Source: Clostridium gallinarum
GTDB lineage: Bacteria > Bacillota > Clostridia > Clostridiales > Clostridiaceae
Direction of reading: 5' to 3'
Assembly (NCBI RefSeq): GCF_014836325.1
Contig: NZ_JACSQZ010000007.1
Coordinates: forward strand, 1-64,000
DNA: 64,000 nucleotides
In this document: one piece after another, positions 26,335 to 35,003 of the stretch
Numbering within the stretch: the first letter of the stretch is position 1
Layout: every line of letters starts with the position of its first letter
Program-made: the position numbers and the translations under genes
Notes under the pieces: model-generated
Seen by the model: only the letters and a program-made list of their open reading frames with translations
Database searches by the model: none
What the model was told of the DNA's origin: nothing

Positions 26335-27531
26335 TTACTTAATTAACTCAACAGTATCTCTTGCTATCACTAATTCTTCGTTAGTTGGGATTACAAATGC
26401 CTTAACTTTACATCCTTCTTTAGATATTTCTCTAACTTTTCCTCTAACGTTATTTTTTTCTGTGTCAACTTCAACACCTAAGAATTCTAATCCTTTTAAT
26501 ATAGATTCTCTAGTTTCTGGTCCATTTTCACCAACACCAGCAGTAAATACTATTGCATCAACACCGCCCATTATAGCTGCGTAAGATCCAATTGTAGCTC
26601 TTACTTTATATTCAAATATAGAAAGAGCTAACTTTGCTCTATGAACATCTTCTTTAAATGCCGCATCTTCTATATCTCTAAAGTCTGAGCTAATTCCTGA
26701 TATACCAAGAACACCTGATTTTTTATTTAATAAATCATTAACTTCATCTACTGATAAACCTTCTTCTTTCATTAAGAAAGTAACTATAGCAGGGTCTATA
26801 CTACCACTTCTAGTTCCCATAGCTACACCTTCAAGTGGAGTGAATCCCATTGAAGTATCTATAGAAACACCATTTTTTATAGCAGCTAAACTTGCACCAT
26901 TTCCTAAATGACAAGTAACTATTTTTAAATCTTTTATATCCTTACCCATAACTTCTGCAACTTTTTGTGATACATATTTATGAGAAGTTCCGTGGAATCC
27001 ATATTTTCTTATTCCATGCTTTTTATATAAGTCATATGGTAATGCATAAAGATATGCTTCTTCTGGCATTGTTCCATGGAAAGCAGTATCAAAAACAGCT
27101 ACCATTGGCGTATTTGGCATAAGTTCTTCACAAGCTTCAATTCCAATCATATTTGCTGGATTGTGAAGAGGTGCTAGTTTAAAACATTCTTTTATATAAT
27201 CTTTAACTTCACTATTTATAACTACTGAAGATTTATATTTTTCTCCACCATGAACTACTCTATGTCCAACAGCTGTAATTTCATCCATTGATGATATTAC
27301 TCCATTTTCTTTATCTACTAATGCATCTAAAACTAATTTTATTGCAACTTTATGGTCAGCCATAGGTTGTTTAACTATATATTTATCTCTTCCTTCAACC
27401 TTTTGTGTTAAAACTGATCCTTCAATCCCTATTCTTTCAACTAATCCTTGTGCTAAAGATTCTTCTGTTGACATGTCAATTAATTGATATTTTAGCGATG
27501 AACTACCGCAATTAATAACTAATACTTTCAT
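26335..27531 (-). CDS. ackA: Acetate kinase
   Basis: Makes ATP from acetyl phosphate, the last step of acetate fermentation. The 398-aa protein shows [13 protein letters not shown] (residues 7-19), the family signature [11 protein letters not shown] near 87, CHLGNGAS near 207, and [11 protein letters not shown] near 242. GGAGA-type spacing precedes ATG 27531. It follows pta by 27 nt, the classical pta-ackA operon. No clear intrinsic terminator follows; the next element downstream is the DUF177 promoter. Confidence 0.98.
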   Translation of the reverse strand: MKVLVINCGSSSLKYQLIDMSTEESLAQGLVERIGIEGSVLTQKVEGRDKYIVKQPMADHKVAIKLVLDALVDKENGVISSMDEITAVGHRVVHGGEKYKSSVVINSEVKDYIKECFKLAPLHNPANMIGIEACEELMPNTPMVAVFDTAFHGTMPEEAYLYALPYDLYKKHGIRKYGFHGTSHKYVSQKVAEVMGKDIKDLKIVTCHLGNGASLAAIKNGVSIDTSMGFTPLEGVAMGTRSGSIDPAIVTFLMKEEGLSVDEVNDLLNKKSGVLGISGISSDFRDIEDAAFKEDVHRAKLALSIFEYKVRATIGSYAAIMGGVDAIVFTAGVGENGPETRESILKGLEFLGVEVDTEKNNVRGKVREISKEGCKVKAFVIPTNEELVIARDTVELIK

Positions 27532-27558
27532 TTGTATTTTTCTCCTTCCAATATATAA

Positions 27559-28560
27559 TTATTTTTGTGCTTGCGCTTGAACTGCAGTTAAAGCAACTAC
27601 ATTTACTATATCATCAGAGCTACAACCTCTTGATAAATCATTTATTGGTTTTGCAAATCCTTGACACATAGGTCCTATTGCTTCTGCATTTGCAAATCTT
27701 TGAACTAATTTATATCCTATATTACCACTTTGTAGATCTGGGAATATTAAAACATTAGCTTTTCCAGCAACTTTGCTATTTGGTGCTTTTTGGGCAGCAA
27801 CTTTATCTACTATAGCTGCATCTAATTGTAATTCTCCATCTATTAATAAATCTGGTCTTAATTCTTTTGCAAGCTCAGTAGCCTTTCTAACTTTATCTAC
27901 CATCTCATGATCTGCACTTCCCATAGTTGAGAAAGATAACATAGCTACTCTTGGCTCAATTTTACAAAGATTTCTTGCAGTATCAGCAGTTGCTATAGCT
28001 ATAGCAGCTAATTGTTCATATGTTGGATTTGGATTTACAGCACAGTCTGAGAATAATAACATACCATCTTCACCATACTTTGAACCTGGAACCATCATTA
28101 TAAAGAAACTTGAAACTACTGATACACCTGGAGATGTCTTAATTATTTGAAGACCTGGTCTTAATAAGTCTCCTGTTGTATGTACAGCACCAGAAACCAT
28201 ACCATCTGCATCATTTAATTTAACCATCATTGTTCCAAAATATAAAGGATCTCTAACTATTTTTTCTGCTTTTTCTAAAGTCATACCTTTATTTTTTCTT
28301 AATTCATAAAATTCATTAACATAAGCTTCTAGTCTATCTGATTTGTTAGGATCTACTATCTCAATTCCATCTAGATTAACACCTAAATCCTTAGCTTTAT
28401 TTTCTATAACTTCTTTATCACCTACTAAAATTACATAGGCTAAACCTAACTCTTGAATTTTTTGAGATGCAACTAAAGTTCTTTCCTCATCACCTTCTGG
28501 AAGAACTATTCTTCTTTTGTCAGCCTTAGCTGATTCCCACAATTTATTCATAAGTTCCAT
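27559..28560 (-). CDS. pta: Phosphate acetyltransferase
   Basis: Interconverts acetyl-CoA and acetyl phosphate. It is the short single-domain form of about 333 aa with KRRIVLPEGDEERTL near residues 15-29, VSGAVHTTGDLLRPG near 127 and a C-terminal LQSGNIGYKLVQRFANAEA. Two nearby starts are possible: ATG 28566 is very close to AAGGAG, while ATG 28560 is better spaced and fits family N-termini (MELMNKLWE), so the latter is preferred. It has its own promoter and is divergent from tmcAL. Confidence 0.96.
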   Translation of the reverse strand: MELMNKLWESAKADKRRIVLPEGDEERTLVASQKIQELGLAYVILVGDKEVIENKAKDLGVNLDGIEIVDPNKSDRLEAYVNEFYELRKNKGMTLEKAEKIVRDPLYFGTMMVKLNDADGMVSGAVHTTGDLLRPGLQIIKTSPGVSVVSSFFIMMVPGSKYGEDGMLLFSDCAVNPNPTYEQLAAIAIATADTARNLCKIEPRVAMLSFSTMGSADHEMVDKVRKATELAKELRPDLLIDGELQLDAAIVDKVAAQKAPNSKVAGKANVLIFPDLQSGNIGYKLVQRFANAEAIGPMCQGFAKPINDLSRGCSSDDIVNVVALTAVQAQAQK

Positions 28561-28603
28561 AATCATATTCTCCTTTCACGAAATACTGACTTTCCCATAT
28601 ACT

Positions 28604-28633
28604 AATATACCCCTAAATAACTATAATTTTCAA
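28604..28633 (-). promoter_or_regulatory. Probable promoter of pta-ackA
   Basis: TTGAAA (28633-28628) and TATATT (28609-28604) are separated by 18 nt on the minus strand, about 45 nt upstream of the pta start. Confidence 0.55.
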
Positions 28634-28739
28634 CCTTAATTAATGAAAAGATTTAATTCTTTATATTGCAAATATTCAGAACAATATTTTTCATCCTTTA
28701 AACATAGGCATATAATTGACTTTTATTATAAAATTATTA

Positions 28740-28748
28740 TGTTATAAT
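28740..28748 (+). promoter_or_regulatory. Extended -10 promoter of tmcAL-ylbJ
   Basis: TGTTATAAT, that is TG plus one base plus a perfect TATAAT at 28743-28748, lies 31 nt before ATG 28780. The TTGACT at 28716 is 21 nt away, too far for an ordinary -35, so the extended -10 probably dominates. Confidence 0.55.
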
Positions 28749-28779
28749 GATTTTATATTTCCCATTAAGGAGTGTATTT

Positions 28780-29982
28780 ATGAATATAACAGGAATAATT
28801 ACAGAATATAATCCATTTCATAATGGACATATGCTTCATCTTAATTCTGCTAAAAAAGAAACTAATTGTGATGCCGTAATTTGTATAATGAGTGGAAACT
28901 TTGTTCAAAGAGGTGAACCCGCTATTATAGATAAATGGAAAAGAACTGAGATGGCTTTATTAAACGGTGTAGATTTAGTAATTGAACTTCCAACCTTTTA
29001 TGCTATTTCTTCTGCTGAATTTTTTGCAAAAGGAGCAATAAATATTCTTGATAAAATTGGAGTTGTAAATAATATTTTTTTTGGAAGTGAATGTGGCTCT
29101 ATAGATTCACTAAAAAAGATTGCTACTTTTTTAACTAATGAATCTATAGAATTTCAAGAAATTATTAAAGACAATCTTAATTCCGGTGTAACATATGTAA
29201 AAGCTAGAGAAGAAGCTTTGATAAAAATATTAAATGATGCATCTTTGACAGAAATTCTTTCTAGCTCTAATAATATTTTAGGAATTGAATATATTAAAGC
29301 CTTACTTAAAATAAATAGCAATATAACTCCATTAACATTAAAAAGAGAAGGTTCTAAATACAATGATAAGGAACTTAGTAGTATCTTTTCTTCTGCTACT
29401 AGTATTAGAGAAAAATTAAGAGAAGGTAAAGATATAAAAAGTTTAAGCAACTATATGCCTAATAATTCTCTAGAAGTTTTCCATAATCTAAACCAAGAGA
29501 ATTATAATCTTGTTTTTCAAGAAAAAATGTATAATTACATAAAGTATAGATTATTAACAAATTGTATTAACTTTAACAATCTTTTCGAAGCAAAAGAAGG
29601 TTTAGATAATAAATTTTTAAAAGAAATATATCATAGTTCTACCTATGAAGATTTAATTTTTAGAGTTAAGAGCAAAAGGTATACTTATACTAAAATCTCT
29701 AGATTACTAACTCAAATTTTTTTATCATTAGATACTTTTTCTTTTGATGAATTAATTAAAGAAGAGTATTTATATGCACGTGTACTTGGTTTTAATGATA
29801 AAGGTAGACTTATATTAAAAGAAATGAAAAAAAAATCAAGTATCCCAATCATTACAAAGGTGAGTAAAAACATAAATAATCCTCTATTAGATTTAGATAT
29901 TCAAGGAACAAAAGCTTATTCTATTTTAAATAGTAAATTAAATCCTTTAAGTGATTATTTAAATTCACCAATAATAAAATAA
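28780..29982 (+). CDS. tmcAL: tRNA(Met) cytidine acetate ligase TmcAL (YlbM)
   Basis: Forms N4-acetylcytidine at the wobble base of elongator tRNA(Met) using acetate and ATP. The 400-aa sequence has the nucleotidyltransferase motif GIITEYNPFHNGHMLHL (residues 4-20, HxGH) and MSGNFVQRGEPAIIDKW near 38-54. The frame is open upstream to 28747, but AAGGAG precedes ATG 28780. Its acetate requirement is notable beside the divergent pta-ackA operon. It pairs with ylbJ as in other spore formers. Confidence 0.93.
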   Translation: MNITGIITEYNPFHNGHMLHLNSAKKETNCDAVICIMSGNFVQRGEPAIIDKWKRTEMALLNGVDLVIELPTFYAISSAEFFAKGAINILDKIGVVNNIFFGSECGSIDSLKKIATFLTNESIEFQEIIKDNLNSGVTYVKAREEALIKILNDASLTEILSSSNNILGIEYIKALLKINSNITPLTLKREGSKYNDKELSSIFSSATSIREKLREGKDIKSLSNYMPNNSLEVFHNLNQENYNLVFQEKMYNYIKYRLLTNCINFNNLFEAKEGLDNKFLKEIYHSSTYEDLIFRVKSKRYTYTKISRLLTQIFLSLDTFSFDELIKEEYLYARVLGFNDKGRLILKEMKKKSSIPIITKVSKNINNPLLDLDIQGTKAYSILNSKLNPLSDYLNSPIIK

Positions 29983-30033
29983 TATTAATATTAAAAAGCA
30001 ATATGAATATAAATACTATAGGAGGTAAATTTT

Positions 30034-31221
30034 ATGATTAGTATTTATATTCTATGGCTTTTTATTTTTTTACTTGTAGCTATCTTATTTAAACTTCTTA
30101 ATATTAAAAGAAATTATCTAATGTGTTTTTTTATAACTATTTTCATTATTTTTTTTATTGTAAATTTAAAAACAAGTATTGAATCCGCAATAAATGGAGC
30201 AAAACTTGTATTATATGCTATATTACCTACAATATTTCCATTTAGTGTTATATGTAATTTACTTATATCTTACGATGGAATATCTCTTTACTCAAAAATA
30301 TTAGGTCCACTAATTTGTAAGCCACTTGGACTTTCTAAAAATTCATCTTTTCCAATTATAGCAAGTTTTATTTGTGGCTATCCATTAGGTGCTAAATATG
30401 CTTCAGATATATATAATTTAGGATATATACATAAAGATGAATATGAAAGATTATTAAATATAGCTTCTAATGCAGGCCCTGTTTTTATATTAGGATCTGT
30501 CGCTGTTGCTATGCTAAATAATATTAAGTATGGGTATATACTTTTAATAGCTAATTATTTATCCTGCATAATAATTGGTATGATTACTAAAAAAAATACT
30601 AAAAACAAAACAAATAAATTTGAAAATAAAATCTCATTTAAAGAATCAAATTTTGGAGATAACTTAAAATTATCTATGGAAAATGCAATAAATACTACAT
30701 TAAATGTAAGTGCATTCGTAATTATTTTTTCAGTAATTATAAACATAATAAAAAGCACCACTTTAATAAGTGCTGCCTTTAGCTTTTTAGAAAACTTATT
30801 TAGATTGCCTACTGGATTAATATATAATCTTTTCTTAGGTAGTATAGAATTCACTAATGGATGTAAACTAATATCAACATTAAACTTATCTATAAGTTTA
30901 AAATTAAGTATAATTAGTTTTATATTATGTTTTTCTAGTTTATCTATCATAGCTCAAGTATCTTCCATTGTAAGTAAAGATTCTCCTAATTTTAAAAGAT
31001 ATATATCACTAAAATTTCTTCAAGGAATAATAGGTTTTATAATAACATTTATAGCCAGCACCTTTATTCTTATATCGGTGCCTACATTTAATTCTTCTCC
31101 TAATTACAATTATGAAGTAATTATATATAAATTATTTGGCTTAATGTATTTATTATTATTAATCCCTTTATTATTTTCATTTATAATAAATTTTATAAAT
31201 AAAAAACTACATTCCTCTTAA
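30034..31221 (+). CDS. ylbJ: Sporulation integral membrane protein YlbJ
   Basis: Membrane protein required for spore formation (sigma-E regulon in Bacillus); the molecular role is unclear. The 395 aa hold about eight to ten hydrophobic segments, with paired gate-like repeats including AILPTIFPFSVICNLL near residues 64-79 and ASFICGYPLGAKYA near 110-123. AGGAGGT precedes ATG 30034, 51 nt after tmcAL. Its last 15 nt overlap the end of the convergent gene at 31207. Confidence 0.9.
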   Translation: MISIYILWLFIFLLVAILFKLLNIKRNYLMCFFITIFIIFFIVNLKTSIESAINGAKLVLYAILPTIFPFSVICNLLISYDGISLYSKILGPLICKPLGLSKNSSFPIIASFICGYPLGAKYASDIYNLGYIHKDEYERLLNIASNAGPVFILGSVAVAMLNNIKYGYILLIANYLSCIIIGMITKKNTKNKTNKFENKISFKESNFGDNLKLSMENAINTTLNVSAFVIIFSVIINIIKSTTLISAAFSFLENLFRLPTGLIYNLFLGSIEFTNGCKLISTLNLSISLKLSIISFILCFSSLSIIAQVSSIVSKDSPNFKRYISLKFLQGIIGFIITFIASTFILISVPTFNSSPNYNYEVIIYKLFGLMYLLLLIPLLFSFIINFINKKLHSS

Positions 31222-31743
31222 CTCAGAAATATTCTCCTTAATTTTGGTACCTGTTTCACTTAATTTTTCATCTATTTCTTTTGCAGTATACTCAAATGCC
31301 TTTTGCATATCTGAAATAAGATTATTTCTTTTTTCCTCTATTTCTCTATCTAATTGAGCTAATATTTCAGTTGAGTATTCTCTTGAACCTATTCTAATTG
31401 CCTTAGCATCTCTTTGTGCTAAGGCAATTATTTCATTTGCTCTTACCTTAGCTTCCTTAACAATATCATGATTTTCAACATTTTGTTTCATCATTTCCAT
31501 TATTTCAGACTTTGTAGATTCATATTGCTTTTGAGCATCTCCTAAGATTCTATCTTTCTCATTCATAACCCACTGAGCTTTTCTTATTTGATCTGGAAGA
31601 TGATTTATTATTTGATCAATAACCTCTAAAAATTCTTTTTTATCAATTACACTTTTCCCTGTTATAGGAACCTTAGGTGCCGTTTCAATTAATTCTTCTA
31701 AAAATTCTAAAAGTTCAATAATATTTACTTCAATCTTCTCCAT
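31207..31743 (-). CDS. Predicted coiled-coil protein downstream of coaD (function unknown)
   Basis: I do not recognise a characterised family. The 178 aa are highly charged and almost entirely helical: a short leucine/glutamate-rich start, then from about residue 75 a long coiled-coil stretch (AQKQYESTKSEIMEMM, EKRNNLISDMQKAFEY) resembling the b-subunit stalk of ATP synthase or DivIVA-like proteins. No signal peptide or membrane segment is seen. It follows coaD by 21 nt and is probably in the rsmD-coaD operon. The end overlaps ylbJ tail to tail. Confidence 0.7.
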   Translation of the reverse strand: MEKIEVNIIELLEFLEELIETAPKVPITGKSVIDKKEFLEVIDQIINHLPDQIRKAQWVMNEKDRILGDAQKQYESTKSEIMEMMKQNVENHDIVKEAKVRANEIIALAQRDAKAIRIGSREYSTEILAQLDREIEEKRNNLISDMQKAFEYTAKEIDEKLSETGTKIKENISELRGM

Positions 31744-31764
31744 CCCTACTCCCCCTTAAAATAT

Positions 31765-32241
31765 CTAATTAAATTTTTTCTTTACTTCTAAAATCAACTC
31801 ATCTGGTACAAGACCATTAATATTTCCACCAAACTTTGCAACTTGTTTTACAGAAGAAGAACTAACATATGAATATGCTGATGAAGTCATCATAAATACA
31901 GTTTCAATTTCTGAATCAAGTTTTGAATTCATAAGAGCCATCTGAAATTCATATTCAAAATCAGACATAGTTCTTAATCCTTTTAAAATAACTTTAGAAT
32001 TATGTAACTTTGCAAAATCAACTAACAATCCATCAAAGCTTAAAACTTCTACATTTTTTATATCCTTTGTTACTCTTTTTATTAGTTCAACTCTCTCTTC
32101 AATACTAAACAAACAATTTTTATCTACATTAACTAAGACAGCAACAATAAGCTTATCATATATTTTTGCTCCTCTAGTTATTATATCTAAATGCCCATTA
32201 GTAATTGGATCAAAACTTCCTGGATAAATTGCAATATTCAT
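31765..32241 (-). CDS. coaD: Phosphopantetheine adenylyltransferase
   Basis: Fourth step of coenzyme A synthesis: forms dephospho-CoA from phosphopantetheine and ATP. The 158-aa nucleotidyltransferase has [18 protein letters not shown] near residues 4-21 (the TxGH site), [15 protein letters not shown] near 88-102, and [16 protein letters not shown] near the C-terminus. AGGTGA suits ATG 32241 better than the GTG 32250. It follows rsmD by 16 nt. Confidence 0.96.
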   Translation of the reverse strand: MNIAIYPGSFDPITNGHLDIITRGAKIYDKLIVAVLVNVDKNCLFSIEERVELIKRVTKDIKNVEVLSFDGLLVDFAKLHNSKVILKGLRTMSDFEYEFQMALMNSKLDSEIETVFMMTSSAYSYVSSSSVKQVAKFGGNINGLVPDELILEVKKKFN

Positions 32242-32257
32242 TTCTTTCACCTATTAT

Positions 32258-32812
32258 TTACTCCTCATAATTATATAGACATACTGTTGTATTGCCATAT
32301 TTTTTACTTTTTAGTAATGTAATATCTTTATATCCTTCATATATATCTTCTATAGAGTCTATCTTAGTAATTATTATACCATTTTTCTTTAACATATTAT
32401 TTTCTTTTATTATCTCAATCGCTTTAGGAATCATTTCTTTGCAATAAGGCGGATCTATAAATATAACATCAAAAATTTTTCCTTTTTTGCTTAACATACT
32501 TAATGCATCATATGAATCTAAATTAAGTGCAAAACAAAAATCTTGAAATTTTAAATTCTCAATATTCTTTTTTAACAAAGGAAAAGTAGTGCTGCTTTTA
32601 TCTACAAGGTAAACTTCTTTAGCTCCTCTGCTAGCTGCTTCAAGTCCTAAACTTCCTGTTCCAGCAAAAACATCTACAACCTCAGCATCAGGTAAATAAT
32701 TTTGTATCATACTAAACATCGCTTCCTTCACCCTATCTAAAGTTGGTCTAGTTTCTAAGCTTTCAGGAGGTATTAACTTTCTTCCTCTTGCTTTTCCTGC
32801 TATTATCCTCAT
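32258..32812 (-). CDS. rsmD: 16S rRNA (guanine-966-N2)-methyltransferase RsmD
   Basis: The 184-aa Rossmann methyltransferase starts MRIIAGKARGRKLIPP. It has the SAM site VVDVFAGTGSLGLEAASRG (near residues 43-61) and the catalytic IFIDPPYCKEMI near 117-128. A ribosome binding site GGAGG-like sequence precedes ATG 32812. It sits before coaD as in most Firmicutes and has its own promoter directly after recG. Confidence 0.95.
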   Translation of the reverse strand: MRIIAGKARGRKLIPPESLETRPTLDRVKEAMFSMIQNYLPDAEVVDVFAGTGSLGLEAASRGAKEVYLVDKSSTTFPLLKKNIENLKFQDFCFALNLDSYDALSMLSKKGKIFDVIFIDPPYCKEMIPKAIEIIKENNMLKKNGIIITKIDSIEDIYEGYKDITLLKSKKYGNTTVCLYNYEE

Positions 32813-32842
32813 TTAATTTCCTCCTTAGGTACTAATATTACA

Positions 32843-32871
32843 ATTTTAACACAATATTTATTTATATACAA
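32843..32871 (-). promoter_or_regulatory. Promoter of the rsmD-coaD operon
   Basis: TTGTAT (32871-32866) and TAAAAT (32848-32843) are separated by 17 nt on the minus strand with TG upstream of the -10. It begins 6 nt beyond the recG stop. Confidence 0.6.
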
Positions 32872-32876
32872 TTTTT

Positions 32877-34907
32877 TTAATTAAAACAAATATATCGACT
32901 ATATCTTTCAATAGATTTAGATATTTCACTGCATAATTTTACATTTTCTCTTTCTTTAGAATTAATTAAATTATTAGCTTCATGCCTTGCACATCTTAAA
33001 ATATCTATGTCTTCATAAATATCAGCCAAAACTAAGCCAATGTCTCCACTCTGTCTAAGCCCAAACATTTCCCCGGCTCCTCTTAATTTTAAGTCTTGTT
33101 CTGAAATATAAAATCCATCAGTTGATGTTGTCATAATTTCCATTCTCTTTTTAGTCTTTTCATTTTTAGCATTTCCAATTAAAATACAATAGGATTCATA
33201 TTCTCCTCTTCCAACTCTTCCTCTTAATTGATGTAACTGCGCTAATCCAAACCTCTCAGAGTTCTCTATTATCATAATAGATGCATTAGGAACATTTACA
33301 CCAACTTCTATAACTGTGGTTGAAATTATCACTTTAACTTGATTTTCTTTAAACTTACCTATTATTTCATCTTTTTCTTTTGGTTTCATTTTACCATGTA
33401 AAATTTCTACACTTATATCACTAAAAAAATCTTCTTTCAACTCTTCATATAATTTTTCTACTGAATTTAATTCTAACTTTTCATTTTCTTCAATCAAAGG
33501 ACATACTATATATACTTGCCTTCCTTTTTTTATTTCATCTAATGCTAAATTATATGCACTATTTCTTTCATTATCAGAATAAAATCTTGTATCTATCTTT
33601 TTTCTTCCCGGTGGAAGCTTATCAATTATCGAAACATCTAAGTCAGAATACATATATAAAGCTAACGTTCTTGGAATAGGTGTTGCTGTCATAACTAAAA
33701 CATCTGGTCTTCTTCCTTTATTTATTAACCTATTTCTTTGTTCAACTCCAAATCTATGTTGTTCATCAGTTATTACAAGACCTAGATTATTAAATTCAAC
33801 ATCTTCTTGAATTAAAGCATGAGTTCCTACAACTAACATAGGTTTACCTTCTGCTATTTTTTCTTTTATTCGTTTCTTTTCTTTTGCACTAGTACTGCCA
33901 GTTAAAAGTTCTATATCTATATCAAATTTTTCAAAAATCTTTAAAGCTTCTAAATAATGTTGATTCGCTAATATTTCAGTAGGTGCCATTAAAGCTCCAA
34001 CATATCCATTTTTTATTACATTAAATAGAGCAATTAATGCAACTATTGTTTTACCACTACCTACATCTCCTTGAACTAATCTATTCATTGAATATTTACT
34101 TTTTTGATCTCTTAGTATATCTCTTACTACCTTTGTTTGAGCTTCAGTTAAACTAAATGGCAATGATTCCTTTAAATCTCTTAATTCATCATGCCACTGA
34201 AATGATATCCCATCATTGCTTCTTAAATTATTTTTAAGTAATAAAAGTTTCATTGAATATGTAAAAAGTTCTTGAAACTTAAGTCTTGATATAGCTTTAC
34301 TTAATTCAATCTTTCCCTTAGGGAAATGTATTTCTCTAATAGCTGTATCTAAATCTATCATATTATATTTATCTAAAATATTTTTAGGTAAATTATCAGT
34401 TATAACAACATTATCTAATACTTGATTAATTATTTTGGTTATTATCTTATCATTTAAATCTCCTTTAAGAGGATACTTGGGTATAATCTCACTTTCCTTT
34501 GCATCTTTGCAGCCTATCATCGGGTTAATTACTTCTAATAGTTTTCCATTTCTTTTGAATTTCCCAACTAAATCATAAGATTCATTAAGTTTGAAACTAT
34601 TTCTTATATACCTTTGATTAAACCACTTCCCTAGAACTATGTTTCCTTTATAATCAAATTTTATTACAGATATAACTTTTCCACTCTTAGTCTTTACATC
34701 TCTATCATATCCTATAACCCTACAAGTTAAAATTTGTTTTTCTTCACCATCTATTTCATTAACTTCTACATCACTTCTTATAAATTCATAATCTCTCGGA
34801 AAATATAAAAGCAAATCATATATTGTAAAAATACCACATTTATTAAGCTTTTCAGTAAGCTTTGGTCCTACACCTTTTAAAGCTGAAACTTCCACTCCTA
34901 TATTCAT
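32877..34907 (-). CDS. recG: ATP-dependent DNA helicase RecG
   Basis: Reverses stalled replication forks and branch-migrates Holliday junctions. The 676-aa protein has an N-terminal wedge domain (about 1-240), Walker A QGDVGSGKTIVALIALF near 278-294, ITDEQHRFGVEQRN near 382, and VMTATPIPRTLAL. The C-terminal helicase motifs RGRVGRGEYESYCIL and the wedge-associated TSTDGFYISEQDLKLRGAG follow. GAGGTGAG precedes ATG 34907. It lies after yloV, past a terminator. Confidence 0.97.
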   Translation of the reverse strand: MNIGVEVSALKGVGPKLTEKLNKCGIFTIYDLLLYFPRDYEFIRSDVEVNEIDGEEKQILTCRVIGYDRDVKTKSGKVISVIKFDYKGNIVLGKWFNQRYIRNSFKLNESYDLVGKFKRNGKLLEVINPMIGCKDAKESEIIPKYPLKGDLNDKIITKIINQVLDNVVITDNLPKNILDKYNMIDLDTAIREIHFPKGKIELSKAISRLKFQELFTYSMKLLLLKNNLRSNDGISFQWHDELRDLKESLPFSLTEAQTKVVRDILRDQKSKYSMNRLVQGDVGSGKTIVALIALFNVIKNGYVGALMAPTEILANQHYLEALKIFEKFDIDIELLTGSTSAKEKKRIKEKIAEGKPMLVVGTHALIQEDVEFNNLGLVITDEQHRFGVEQRNRLINKGRRPDVLVMTATPIPRTLALYMYSDLDVSIIDKLPPGRKKIDTRFYSDNERNSAYNLALDEIKKGRQVYIVCPLIEENEKLELNSVEKLYEELKEDFFSDISVEILHGKMKPKEKDEIIGKFKENQVKVIISTTVIEVGVNVPNASIMIIENSERFGLAQLHQLRGRVGRGEYESYCILIGNAKNEKTKKRMEIMTTSTDGFYISEQDLKLRGAGEMFGLRQSGDIGLVLADIYEDIDILRCARHEANNLINSKERENVKLCSEISKSIERYSRYICFN

Positions 34908-34935
34908 TTGCTCACCTCAAATTTTTATTCATAAA

Positions 34936-34982
34936 TATTAAAACACAAGTTTCCACTTATGTAAATAAAGTAGTCACTTGTG
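34936..34982 (-). terminator. Terminator after the yloU-yloV pair
   Basis: A two-part stem (CACAAGT 34944-34950 with ACTTGTG 34976-34982, plus an inner ACTT/AAGT) is followed on the minus strand by TTTTAATATTT. Confidence 0.65.
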
Positions 34983-35003
34983 CTTTTATAAATTTATTTA
35001 TAT

